Shown: one piece after another, positions 8,689 to 17,980 of the stretch
How the letters are laid out: each line of letters opens with the position of its first letter
Numbering within the stretch: the first letter of the stretch is position 1
Origin: a virus
Length of the DNA: 31,458 nt
Virus record (IMG/VR): IMGVR_UViG_3300038301_000365
Coordinates: 1 to 31,458 of that record
Direction: 5' to 3' (one strand)
Translations under genes and position numbers: made by a program
The notes under the pieces: generated by a model
Told to the model about the DNA's origin: nothing
The model's input: only the letters and a program-made list of their open reading frames with translations
Databases searched by the model: none

Positions 8689-10986
8689 CTACCTAAATAT
8701 TCTTCTTTTCCTGCCCTTGTTGAATACCACACTAAGCTCATGGTATGGAACTTCTCTTCTCCAAAACATAATGTTCTTTACTTTTCCATCCATTGGCTCC
8801 TGTGTTCCACTTCCGTACACGCCTATCTTTGTGTTCCCCTCTTCATAGGTAAAATGGTCCTCAAGCCATCCTAGACCCGTATTGTTTCCCAGGTACAGCA
8901 GCTCGTCAGAAGCGCCTGACGCGCCAACATTCCCAAACAGCTTCATTGACCCTGAACCCTGGGGGGCCAGGTTAAATGAAGCCGCAACAAAGTACCACTG
9001 GTCAAGGGCAACGTGGGCAGTCCCAGAGCTTCCGCCAAATGCACTGGGGTCAGATGGCGAACTCCTAACTGTGGCAAATATTGGATACGGATTAAGGTTG
9101 ACTCCAAATCCAAGCCGAGTCAGACCCGCTGAATCCACGCATGAGAATATATAATTTCTGCTCGCTGGGAATGAATCGAGATAAAACCATCCCGCTATGG
9201 TTACCTGTGATAGCCCAGCCAGGTCTACGCAAAAGTTTGGCGAACCTGGAACAGGTGGGCTTGCGTGAGGAAGGTCAAAGCTGGGATAGGGGCTTCCGCC
9301 ACCGCTTGAAAACTCATAGGAAAAGCCATACCCATCGACAGCATCGTACCCTAGAACGGGATCGCTAGAACCCCCTCCAATAAAATCATATCCAGAGCAG
9401 GGGTCAATCAAGGCAGGGGGGCCAGAGTCATTTAGGAACTTAGGCTCAAGCAAAAAGTGAGAATCCGGCTTTGGTATTCCCTCTTCCCTTCTTGGCGAGA
9501 CCTCCTCAAGGACGAACGCCACGGATCTGTCATTTGGGCTTGAGGCATGGGTGACATATGTTTCGTCCTCCACTTTGCCCAATGTCTCTATCGCCTTCTT
9601 GCTCCCAATTACGTCACCTGAAACATTTACCCTTGGAAGAGAGGAAGACGGCCTCTCAGACGGAGGAACAAAGCTGTACCCAAAGTACGCCTCGTTCAGG
9701 TGATCAATTATGTCCTGCCTTGCAAGCTCTGAGTTGTAGACCCTAAAGTCATCGATATAGCCAGCCATGGAGTCAACCCCCAGGGGATCTCCAAGGTAAA
9801 GGGGCGTCACGGGCGTCCCAGGGGTCAGTATGGTAGTCCCATTCGTCCCCTGTGAGGCTCCATTTATAAAAAGCTCAATCCTGCCTGTTGATGCAACTTT
9901 TTGATATGTAAAGCACACATGGGTAAATTCCCCAGCGGCAATGGGCAATATCGAATCAACAAGCCTTGTGGATGCACCCGCCTCATAGGTGACCCTAACG
10001 CTGCCAGATGGGAGAATGCTTATCTTCCAACCTATATTTGGCATATTGCTGAAATGTTCAGCCACCTTCTGGATGCTGACAAGTATGGCTGTCGGGTTAA
10101 CCCAAAGGGAAACTGTTATGGTCTTATCTGTATTAAGCCGAATAAGGTCCCCTGAAGATGTTGTAAACTCAACATAATCGCTAGGCTGGTCCATATACAG
10201 AGAGCCGCTGCCGGACTTTCTTGTTGGGTCGCCAGCCTCTGCTGTCCCTGTTGGGGTCCCAAAAAGACCACCCACCCTGTCGGCAAAATCTGTCTTATAA
10301 TCAAAGGGACACTGCATCACGCAGTTGTTTGCTGTTTGGTGCTTGTATGTATCCAAGGCAAAGGTAGAATCGATCTTGAATGGAAGAACAACTAGATCAT
10401 CCATCCTCATTTCGGCATCTGGAAAATCCGCCGACGATATAACAATTGAACCCTGAGAAGACACAGAGACAAAAGAGGTGTAGGACACACTTGCGCCATT
10501 AATATACTGGGTGCCATCTGAAGTCTCAATGTACTGGTCGTACACTATGACAGGCGGAGACGCAGCGGGGTCTGAGTCTGTAGAATTGTAAACCCAAACA
10601 ATTACGGCCCACTTGTCTGGTGGAAGCTCAAGGCCAAAGCTAAGGTCTCCAGATATGACAGCACTGCCGAACCCGAAGCACGATCTGCTTTGCTCTACTG
10701 AAATGTTTGAGAATGTGGCAATGGATGCGGTATATCCAGAGTCGCTCCATGCGTCATTGTCAAATGGGAAGTGATGACCCCTGCCAGAAACAAGACCTTC
10801 AACGGCATCAGCGATCTCAGGTGACTGAAAGAGCATCTCTCCCTTCCAGGACCTTGGTATCATCCGACGGCTTATTATGTTTCTGTTCGTAAATGATGGA
10901 CCAAGATTGCCAAACTGAGTGGAGGTTTCAGACATCCCTCCATTCACAATGGGAACATTCCATCCATTTATTGAGAAAAAAGACAT
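8689..10986 (-). CDS. Distal tail protein paralogue carrying two LamG-like domains
   Basis: The protein has 765 residues. Residues 1-215 match the neighbouring 322-residue protein in pattern: IADAVEGLVSGRGHHFPF versus IADNFIHLINGQGHAVRF, DKWAVIVWV versus DKWTVILVV, and MDDLVVLPFKI versus VSDFIMLPYVM. Residues about 225-440 form a LamG-like domain (KTITVSLWVNP, GEFTHVCFTYQ, RIELFINGAS, GYIDDFRVYNSELA). Residues about 445-500 return to the paralogue pattern (LPRVNVSGDVI, RSVAFVLEEVSP). A second LamG-like domain follows at about 530-755 (QVTIAGWFYLDS, LDQWYFVAASFN, GKVKNIMFWRRE). LamG folds usually bind glycans or proteins, so a receptor- or glycan-binding role at the tail tip is likely. It starts seven bases after the paralogue's stop. 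Confidence 0.75.
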   Translation of the reverse strand: MSFFSINGWNVPIVNGGMSETSTQFGNLGPSFTNRNIISRRMIPRSWKGEMLFQSPEIADAVEGLVSGRGHHFPFDNDAWSDSGYTASIATFSNISVEQSRSCFGFGSAVISGDLSFGLELPPDKWAVIVWVYNSTDSDPAASPPVIVYDQYIETSDGTQYINGASVSYTSFVSVSSQGSIVISSADFPDAEMRMDDLVVLPFKIDSTFALDTYKHQTANNCVMQCPFDYKTDFADRVGGLFGTPTGTAEAGDPTRKSGSGSLYMDQPSDYVEFTTSSGDLIRLNTDKTITVSLWVNPTAILVSIQKVAEHFSNMPNIGWKISILPSGSVRVTYEAGASTRLVDSILPIAAGEFTHVCFTYQKVASTGRIELFINGASQGTNGTTILTPGTPVTPLYLGDPLGVDSMAGYIDDFRVYNSELARQDIIDHLNEAYFGYSFVPPSERPSSSLPRVNVSGDVIGSKKAIETLGKVEDETYVTHASSPNDRSVAFVLEEVSPRREEGIPKPDSHFLLEPKFLNDSGPPALIDPCSGYDFIGGGSSDPVLGYDAVDGYGFSYEFSSGGGSPYPSFDLPHASPPVPGSPNFCVDLAGLSQVTIAGWFYLDSFPASRNYIFSCVDSAGLTRLGFGVNLNPYPIFATVRSSPSDPSAFGGSSGTAHVALDQWYFVAASFNLAPQGSGSMKLFGNVGASGASDELLYLGNNTGLGWLEDHFTYEEGNTKIGVYGSGTQEPMDGKVKNIMFWRREVPYHELSVVFNKGRKRRIFR

Positions 10987-10993
10987 TCAAACC

Positions 10994-11962
10994 TCATGGA
11001 CCCGGCACGGGTATTCTGGTTAATTCTCCCTCTCCATCAGAGAGGACATCGCCAGAAAGGCGCAAAACGGGAAGATCAAACGGGGAGACTGGCGCTGTAG
11101 CGCTAGGGTCATTTCTGTATCCAGGCAGATATTCTACAAGAGAGAACGAGACAGACTTGGCATTATTTACCCCCTGACCTGGTTTCTGTACGTATGTTAT
11201 CCCTGTTACCTCTCCTGTTACTGGCACACTTGCAACCTCTATGTTTGTTATCGCTCCGCCTCCTGTTGAGATCTGAGACACAAAATAATCAGACATCACA
11301 TATGGAAGCATGATAAAATCACTCACCCTCACCTCGGGGACTATATCGATCTCAAGGCTCAGTGAAACAGACCCATCCCTTACGGTGATGAAATACCCAG
11401 TCGAGTTCGCGGCATACGCAAAGCCAAACGACACGTCTGTTTTCACGCCATCAATAAACACGTCACCATCTGACCTGAATATTATCGGAAGAAACCCAGG
11501 GGTATCCTCGACCACAAGTATCACAGTCCACTTGTCGTCGTCAAACTGGCATCCCCAGGCAAAAGCGTCAGGAAACGATTGAAACGGGGAAAGATACATG
11601 TCCAATGTCCCGGTTGACCAGTAATCCCCTGTCGCCCCAGTGAACGTAAATCCCTCGTTGGCCCCAAGCCCCCTCATGCCCCTCCCTGTAAACCCAGGTA
11701 TGGGGGATAATCCGGTTGAGGAGGTTGGGCCATCGCCGAACCTAACGGCATGTCCTTGGCCATTTATTAGATGAATGAAGTTGTCAGCAATCTGATAATC
11801 CTGAAACATCGCCGTGGCTTCCCATGTTCTCCTGTAGCCACGCGCCATGTTTCTGGCGTCACCAGAAAAGGCCCTGTCGTTGTCGCCCATTTTTGTCTGC
11901 CCCCTTCGGCACTGGCCGAGGGCGATAGGGACAACAATACTGTTTAGGGCAAGAAACGGCAT
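10994..11962 (-). CDS. Distal tail protein-like minor tail protein
   Basis: The protein has 322 residues from ATG 11962. I chose this start because GGAGGT lies eight bases upstream and the ATG overlaps the tape measure stop as TGATG. An ATG six codons earlier lacks a good SD. The gene directly follows the tape measure gene, the usual place of the distal tail protein (Dit), which forms the ring joining the tail tube to the tip. It begins MPFLALNSIVVPIALGQ, with a later stretch RGYRRTWEATAMFQDYQIAD. It is a paralogue of the N-terminal part of the next gene. No LamG domain is present here. Assignment rests on position and on this paralogy, not on a diagnostic motif. Confidence 0.7.
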   Translation of the reverse strand: MPFLALNSIVVPIALGQCRRGQTKMGDNDRAFSGDARNMARGYRRTWEATAMFQDYQIADNFIHLINGQGHAVRFGDGPTSSTGLSPIPGFTGRGMRGLGANEGFTFTGATGDYWSTGTLDMYLSPFQSFPDAFAWGCQFDDDKWTVILVVEDTPGFLPIIFRSDGDVFIDGVKTDVSFGFAYAANSTGYFITVRDGSVSLSLEIDIVPEVRVSDFIMLPYVMSDYFVSQISTGGGAITNIEVASVPVTGEVTGITYVQKPGQGVNNAKSVSFSLVEYLPGYRNDPSATAPVSPFDLPVLRLSGDVLSDGEGELTRIPVPGP

Positions 11963-14900
11963 CAGTCGCCACCTCCCCACTGACCACCTCTTCTTGTGTC
12001 AGAGTTGAACGGGGTGCCAAGCTGCTGCATCGAATCTCTTTCAACCCTTCTTGCGACCTCATTCCCGAAGTCTGCTGGGCTGGATATGTCGTTAATGTTC
12101 ATATCATTAATATAAACATTCGTGACACTGCCTCTTCCTTCCGATGCAAAGTTGTTGCCCATGCCTCCAAGAAGGTTGTTTTCCCCTCTCTCGAATGCCT
12201 CTCCTGGGTCAACGAGGGCGGACATCACGAAGTCTGCTGCCCTTGAGAATGCCTCTTCAAATCCATGAAGGGTTCTGTCGAGCGAGCCATTAAGCACATC
12301 ACCAAATATGTCTGCCCAGTCGTTTGGATTCATCACTTCTGTCAGCCGCTCAATGTCGTCCTTAAGTTGACCAATGACGGGATCACCACTTCCATAAGCT
12401 CCAGACCACTCTGAACCCAGCCTGTTAAAATAGTCATTGGGATCCATGTCGGCAAGTTTCTTTCTGCTTACGCCTGCCACTGCCGCCCCTGGGTTTTCAT
12501 CGTCCAGGCTTAAGTATCTGGCAAGATTGACCCTGAATCCCTCTGGGACATTTGTTAGCTGCTCCCCAAACTCGGAAAGGTCCATGTTCTTTCTAGCTGC
12601 TATCTCCTCGGCTATCGCCAGAGCCTCTTCGTATGTGAGATTCATAAGTTCTTGTATCGCCAGAGCCATGGCACCAAGATCTGGCTTCAGGTCCCTTGCT
12701 GCGTCTGCAAGGTCTTGAAGTGTGTCCCCGGCAGATCCAAGGGAAAACTCATCAAGGCCATCAGCAACCGTGATTATTGCTGTCTTGCTAAGCCCCAAGG
12801 CACCGGCGAAATCTGCCAATCCCCTGAGTATCCAGGCAAGCCCCCCAAGGAGTGCCTTCCCAAATTCATCCATAAAGGTGTTCACCTGGGAGGGAACATT
12901 TTCCAGTAGCCACGCGATTACTTCAAGAACCCCTGTGGCGAAATATCCAACAGCGAGCATCGACGTAGCAAATATAATGGCTAGATTTTTAAGCGCATAA
13001 AACACTGTTCGGGATAATCCCCCCACGTTGGAAAACCCCTGGGCAAGCGGAAGCATCACGTTTACAAGCGCCGAGAAAAGTCCAGCAAGAGGCATGACGC
13101 CAGCCCATAGACTATCAAGTGCTATAATGAGAGGGTCTAACGCCCCAGAAAAGGCAGCTTTAACGTCTTTCCTTTTGGACTTAAACTCTTCTTGAACATT
13201 TCCCTCTTCATCAACATACGGACCTTCCACGTCCTTGAATGCAAGGGCAGTGAAGAAGGTAAGCACCCCAGCAAGACCGGCCGTAAGTGCAGCGGCAATG
13301 CCTGCGAGAATCAATCCGATCCCAGCGGCTATAACCGCAGGTATACCAGCAGCTATAACAGCTCCAAGGGCAAAAATGGCTGTCATTGCCGCCCCCACGG
13401 CCACCGCAAGCAAACTAAACACTGCTGGGTTCATTGCGGCCAGCATAAGGTTCCAAATGGCGAAAAACTTTATGACTGAATCAATGATAATAGCGGCAGC
13501 GGCAAGTATCGCCAGATCAATAATTAAAAAGGTTGCCACTAACGTGCCGACTACCGCGGTAAGGACTAAGAGTATGCCTGTAAGTACCCCTGTAATCACT
13601 GCCAGCAGCGTTAGCTCTGGAAGAAAGTGAAGAGTGACCATCGCCAGCAACCCCATCGCGGCAGCAGCAAGGGCAAGGACGGGAACAATCGAAAGTGCGG
13701 CAATGCTGACAACAGCGAGTGCAGCGGCAATGCTCGCGCCGACGTTGAATACCCCTCCACCAGGCGTTAGCTGCTCGACTGATGTCGAAAACGCAGATCC
13801 CGCCCTTTCCTCTGGGAAGTAATCCCCAAGAGCCATGAGGCCAGACTTTACGTTTTCACCAAACTTCTTAATGCTGTCAAAAATAAACTTACCAGCCTGC
13901 TGAAGTTTTGACGCAATAAATTTAAACGCCCCAGTTATGGCACTGAGGGCCTTGCCGGCAAACTCAGGGATCCTTTTAGCAAACCCCTCCACAAGATCTC
14001 CAGCTATGGAACCAACTATTGGACCCCATACCGCTCCCCCGTAGGCCGAAAACGCAGAGCCAACTGCTGTACCAACAGCCCCTCCTATCGTAGCCCCCAC
14101 CCCAGACGGCAGCTCTATGCCCTCAAACAGTCCAGCCATCTCGTTGCCAATGGCGTCGCCGCCCTCCTTGCCGAGTCCTCCAAACATATCCTGAACCCAG
14201 TCCGATATTTCCTGATTGATCTCCATATCTTTGATGGCGTCTATGTCGCCAATGGTTTCAGGGAGCTTCGCGTTTGGATCAATAACGTCTTCTTCTGGGA
14301 TATTAATCCCCTCAAGCCTCTCGTTTAATTTTCTTGCTTCCTCGGCTGTCATGCCGAACTGTGCCGCGACAAGAAGTACCTCTTCACTCAACCCGCTAAA
14401 GTCAGGTGCCAATTTATCCGCCCACTCACCAAGAGTTTTTATGCGAAATTCCAAAAATCTTATCTCAAGAGCAAGATCTTTCGCTTCTTCTGATGCCTCG
14501 CCGAGACCCTTCAGCCTCTTCTTCATCTCAGCAAGCTCTTCTCCTTTGTCCTCTAGGCCCCCCTTTGCCTCCTTATGCCGCCCTGTTGCCTCATCGACCT
14601 TCTCCACAAAGTCAGAAAAGTTGCCAAAACTCTTTAGGTCTTTATCGTATTCAATGTCTGAAATCTTTTCAGCCGCATCACTAAGACTATCCGACACGGC
14701 TTTAACGGCAGGTTCAAGAGCGGTCGCCACCTTCTCTGATACCAGCCCCTTGTCAACACTGAAGATCTCAGGGTTAACGCTTAGCGTCTCCGCTGCCTTC
14801 TTTGTTATCGCGTCAACAACGCTTAAATACTTGCTCTGGCCGTCTTTAAAGCTTATCGCCCCATCAGAGATAGCTTTGGCCAGGTCTGTCGCCGCCTTAT

Positions 14901-17900
14901 CTGTTACCTGGGTAATCCCGGCCTGTGTTATATTTTCTAACTGCTGTTTTTGGGGCTTATTGAGCCTTACATTCGACTTGGCAGCCGTACTTATGGCTTT
15001 GTTAATCTGATTCATTTCAAAGGAAAAAGCTTTCAGCGCATCCATTGATGCAGACAACTCTTTCCCAGACCTTTTTTGAAGGTAGACGTACTTTTCAAAC
15101 TCTTTCTTGTTTAGGAGATCTCCAATGGAGGCCTTCGCGGCCTTCCATCTTTTGGTTGCGGCCTTCTTCTCAAGCTTCATGATTGTCTCTAGCTGACTTT
15201 TACGTTTAGCGAGAGTGTCTATGAGTATTTCCGTGTGCTTAATCTTTTTCAGCTCAGCATCTGACGCGGCCTCTGTCGCGCTGGCAAGATTTACGCCGAG
15301 TTCCTCACTTGCTACATTTATAGCCTTCCCAATAGCCAAGCTCATTGCACCAAGCTTCTCGTTCAGCGTTTTACCCTTGTCTTTGTATATTGCTGTTATT
15401 TTTTCAGTCGCGACGCCCATATCTTTAAGGTTGTTCACGATATTCTTAAAGCCCTCACCGCTAATATCGCCCTTAATCGAAGCACCAAGCTTGATCTGCA
15501 TGTTGTCGGCAAAATCTTGAATGACCTTATCTGTGTTGCCGACAGTGTTTTTTATCTCTGTCACAACCTTTCTTCTCGCCTGCATCTCCTTTTGCATCTC
15601 GCGAATTTGATCTCTTGTTGTGGATAAAGCAAGGCTGTCCCTCTCCTTTATCTTCTCTTCTGACTGATCGACCCCGGCACCAAATACTCCAAACTTTTCA
15701 TCAAGTACAGACGTGGCGGCTTGGGCGTCCTTTATTGTCGCTATGTAGTTGCCATACAGGGGGCCGCCCTTGCTTAACTCGGTCACACTGTCCCCTAAAA
15801 CGCCTGCGAATGCCTTCAGGCCAGATGAAACCTTTACTAACTCCCCCTCCTCTTCCATGCCTTGCCTGGAAAATTTTACTTCGCCCCTCTCCTCCCTGAC
15901 GCTACCCATTATTTTATCAAGGCTGGTCTGACCTGACGCATCGTTGCCAAACCCAATCTGCTCGGCCACTTTTTCCTGGGCGTCTGTCAGCCCCGTACCC
16001 TCAAATACACCCTTTAGCTTATTACTTGCATTCTCCATCGTCCCAAAGGTTGCAAGCAGACCAGTGAAGCCCCCTAACAATGCGCCAGCAGCAATAACCA
16101 AAGTCGCAAACCCTCCACCAACAGCCGTGATTGTACCCATGAAACCGTTAAAGACAGTCGTGGCAAGGCCGCCAATTTTAAGGAACATTCCACCGGTATT
16201 TTTTAAGGTCCCTCCCAGCTTTTTCGCAACCTCTTTAAGTCCCGAACCAGTCCCGATGAAGGTGGGAATGTTGCTGCCTCTCGCAGAGGCCGCACTGGAC
16301 GACATCTTCTTCGAGGTACTAAAAGCAGTGCCGATAGCCCCACCGAAGGCCCCGCCTGCGCTGACAGCACTTGATACAGTTTTATTTTTGAGCATTGACG
16401 CCGTTAACAGCTCCAACGCAGTTTTAACTCGCGTGATCCCGCCTATGGCAATGCCGGTCCAGCTCAAAAACCAGCCTGCAATGTTAAGGGCCATCATTGA
16501 GGTAAGAGCAACGCCGATACCAAGAAGAACCTTTGCGATTTTGGCCAATCCATCCTTATTCTTTGCCAGCTTGTTAAAGAACTTGGTAAGCCGAGAGGAG
16601 ACCTTGGCTATCGTCGGCAAAAGAGCGTTTCCTATGACGACGGCAAGGTTCTGAAATGAGCTTTTCAGTATATTAAGTTTACCCAGAGCGGTATCAAGAA
16701 GCTGCTTCTCAAGCTTCTCCCCAAATTCCATCCAGTCAGATTCTTGAATGTTGTCCCTGAGCCTGATGAACTCCTCTGTTCCCTGGGCGAGAGCGGCAGC
16801 AATCTTGGGACCAGCCCTCTCTCCAAATATTTCGACTAGGCCAGTAAGAAACTCTAGCTTCTTGCCCTTTTTGGTGAACGCATCCATCGCTCCGCTGAGT
16901 TTCTGAAGGACCTTGAGCTGCCCAAAATCGCCCTGTAGGTCCTCTTTGTTAAGTCCAAAAGATGCCATTGCGGCGCGGGACTTCTCAGTGGTCTTCATCA
17001 TCGCAAAGAAAGACCTTTTCAACGCTGTACCGGCCTCTGTGCCTTGGATGCCCACGTTACCGAGAAGACCAATCATGGCGAAGAGATCTTCTTTCGGCAT
17101 GTCGAGAAGCTTTGCGTTTGACCCTGCAAGCTTAAACGCCTCACCCATCTGCATGAGGTCAACATTGGCATTGGTGAACGTGCCAATGAGCATGTTTGCC
17201 GTACTCTCCATCTCAGCCCTAAAGCGAGAGGTGACATCTGCACTGGTGAGCATCTGTTGGTTGAAAATGCCCTGCTCTGCATTCTCTGCTCGAAGTGTCT
17301 TCTCCACGTTCGAGAGAGTGATTCCGTACCCAGCCATGACATTGGTTACAATGTTTCCTGACTGCGCCATGGAAAGACCACCGGCAGTCGCAACCCTTGC
17401 TATCGTATCAATCGAGTTGACGATTGCATCAGGCTTAAACCCGGCCATCGCCATAAACTTCATGCCCTGGACAATCTGGTCTGCCGTATGCTCTGTTCTC
17501 GATGCGGTCTCCAAAGCCTTCTTTGACAGCAGGTCAAAATCCTTGCCGACACCCCTCGTCGTACCAGTGGAGATGGCCGTAACCCTTGTCATATCCTGGT
17601 TAAACTTGGCCGCGAATATCCCAGAAGCAGCACCCGCCCCAAGAAGAACCGCGCCATACCTTCCCATGCTGTTTGCGGCAGACCTCATGTCTGTCCCCAT
17701 GTTCCTCAAGGTCACGCCAAGTTTTGCGAAGTTTTTACGGGACGAGGCGGCCTTACTGCCTGCCTTTTTGACAGAATTTCCAGCCTTGTTGAAGGCGCCG
17801 GAAGCCTTGTTTATCTTCTGGGCAGCCTCTTCAAATTCTTTTGATATTTTAGAGAATCTAGTGGTAAGGCCACTTAGCTTCTTCCCCATCTGGAGAATAG

Positions 17901-17979
17901 CCTTGTTTGCCTTGGTCATATTAGCAACGAACTGGGCTGTCTCCCCTACAAGCGTAACCTTCGTCTTCGTATCAACCAT
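11962..17979 (-). CDS. Tail tape measure protein (TP901 family)
   Basis: This 2005-residue protein is the longest in the window. It sets tail length and is normally ejected ahead of the DNA. The N-terminus is helical and Lys/Ala-rich. Residues about 130-480 match the TP901-type tape measure core (FNQDMTRVTAISTG, HTADQIVQGMKFMAMAGF, VTNVMAGYGI, GTALKRSFFAMMKT). Hydrophobic segments lie near 483-520 and 615-640. A long run of membrane-like helices lies near 1413-1570, which fits the membrane-crossing part of such proteins. Long charged coiled-coil regions lie between. It begins one base after the GT chaperone stop, with an AGAGG SD. Its stop overlaps the next start. At about 0.15 nm per residue, the tail would be near 300 nm. 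No lytic enzyme domain was seen. Confidence 0.95.
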   Translation of the reverse strand: MVDTKTKVTLVGETAQFVANMTKANKAILQMGKKLSGLTTRFSKISKEFEEAAQKINKASGAFNKAGNSVKKAGSKAASSRKNFAKLGVTLRNMGTDMRSAANSMGRYGAVLLGAGAASGIFAAKFNQDMTRVTAISTGTTRGVGKDFDLLSKKALETASRTEHTADQIVQGMKFMAMAGFKPDAIVNSIDTIARVATAGGLSMAQSGNIVTNVMAGYGITLSNVEKTLRAENAEQGIFNQQMLTSADVTSRFRAEMESTANMLIGTFTNANVDLMQMGEAFKLAGSNAKLLDMPKEDLFAMIGLLGNVGIQGTEAGTALKRSFFAMMKTTEKSRAAMASFGLNKEDLQGDFGQLKVLQKLSGAMDAFTKKGKKLEFLTGLVEIFGERAGPKIAAALAQGTEEFIRLRDNIQESDWMEFGEKLEKQLLDTALGKLNILKSSFQNLAVVIGNALLPTIAKVSSRLTKFFNKLAKNKDGLAKIAKVLLGIGVALTSMMALNIAGWFLSWTGIAIGGITRVKTALELLTASMLKNKTVSSAVSAGGAFGGAIGTAFSTSKKMSSSAASARGSNIPTFIGTGSGLKEVAKKLGGTLKNTGGMFLKIGGLATTVFNGFMGTITAVGGGFATLVIAAGALLGGFTGLLATFGTMENASNKLKGVFEGTGLTDAQEKVAEQIGFGNDASGQTSLDKIMGSVREERGEVKFSRQGMEEEGELVKVSSGLKAFAGVLGDSVTELSKGGPLYGNYIATIKDAQAATSVLDEKFGVFGAGVDQSEEKIKERDSLALSTTRDQIREMQKEMQARRKVVTEIKNTVGNTDKVIQDFADNMQIKLGASIKGDISGEGFKNIVNNLKDMGVATEKITAIYKDKGKTLNEKLGAMSLAIGKAINVASEELGVNLASATEAASDAELKKIKHTEILIDTLAKRKSQLETIMKLEKKAATKRWKAAKASIGDLLNKKEFEKYVYLQKRSGKELSASMDALKAFSFEMNQINKAISTAAKSNVRLNKPQKQQLENITQAGITQVTDKAATDLAKAISDGAISFKDGQSKYLSVVDAITKKAAETLSVNPEIFSVDKGLVSEKVATALEPAVKAVSDSLSDAAEKISDIEYDKDLKSFGNFSDFVEKVDEATGRHKEAKGGLEDKGEELAEMKKRLKGLGEASEEAKDLALEIRFLEFRIKTLGEWADKLAPDFSGLSEEVLLVAAQFGMTAEEARKLNERLEGINIPEEDVIDPNAKLPETIGDIDAIKDMEINQEISDWVQDMFGGLGKEGGDAIGNEMAGLFEGIELPSGVGATIGGAVGTAVGSAFSAYGGAVWGPIVGSIAGDLVEGFAKRIPEFAGKALSAITGAFKFIASKLQQAGKFIFDSIKKFGENVKSGLMALGDYFPEERAGSAFSTSVEQLTPGGGVFNVGASIAAALAVVSIAALSIVPVLALAAAAMGLLAMVTLHFLPELTLLAVITGVLTGILLVLTAVVGTLVATFLIIDLAILAAAAIIIDSVIKFFAIWNLMLAAMNPAVFSLLAVAVGAAMTAIFALGAVIAAGIPAVIAAGIGLILAGIAAALTAGLAGVLTFFTALAFKDVEGPYVDEEGNVQEEFKSKRKDVKAAFSGALDPLIIALDSLWAGVMPLAGLFSALVNVMLPLAQGFSNVGGLSRTVFYALKNLAIIFATSMLAVGYFATGVLEVIAWLLENVPSQVNTFMDEFGKALLGGLAWILRGLADFAGALGLSKTAIITVADGLDEFSLGSAGDTLQDLADAARDLKPDLGAMALAIQELMNLTYEEALAIAEEIAARKNMDLSEFGEQLTNVPEGFRVNLARYLSLDDENPGAAVAGVSRKKLADMDPNDYFNRLGSEWSGAYGSGDPVIGQLKDDIERLTEVMNPNDWADIFGDVLNGSLDRTLHGFEEAFSRAADFVMSALVDPGEAFERGENNLLGGMGNNFASEGRGSVTNVYINDMNINDISSPADFGNEVARRVERDSMQQLGTPFNSDTRRGGQWGGGD

Positions 17980-17980
17980 C

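Noticed and set aside
14216-15010. Plus-strand ORF of 264 codons with Ser-rich sequence
   Set aside because: It is a shadow of the charged helical region of the tape measure protein; the Ser/Leu/Phe richness mirrors Glu/Lys codons on the true strand.
15944-16654. Plus-strand ORF of 236 codons rich in Pro and Ala
   Set aside because: It is antisense to the tape measure protein and has no recognisable motif.
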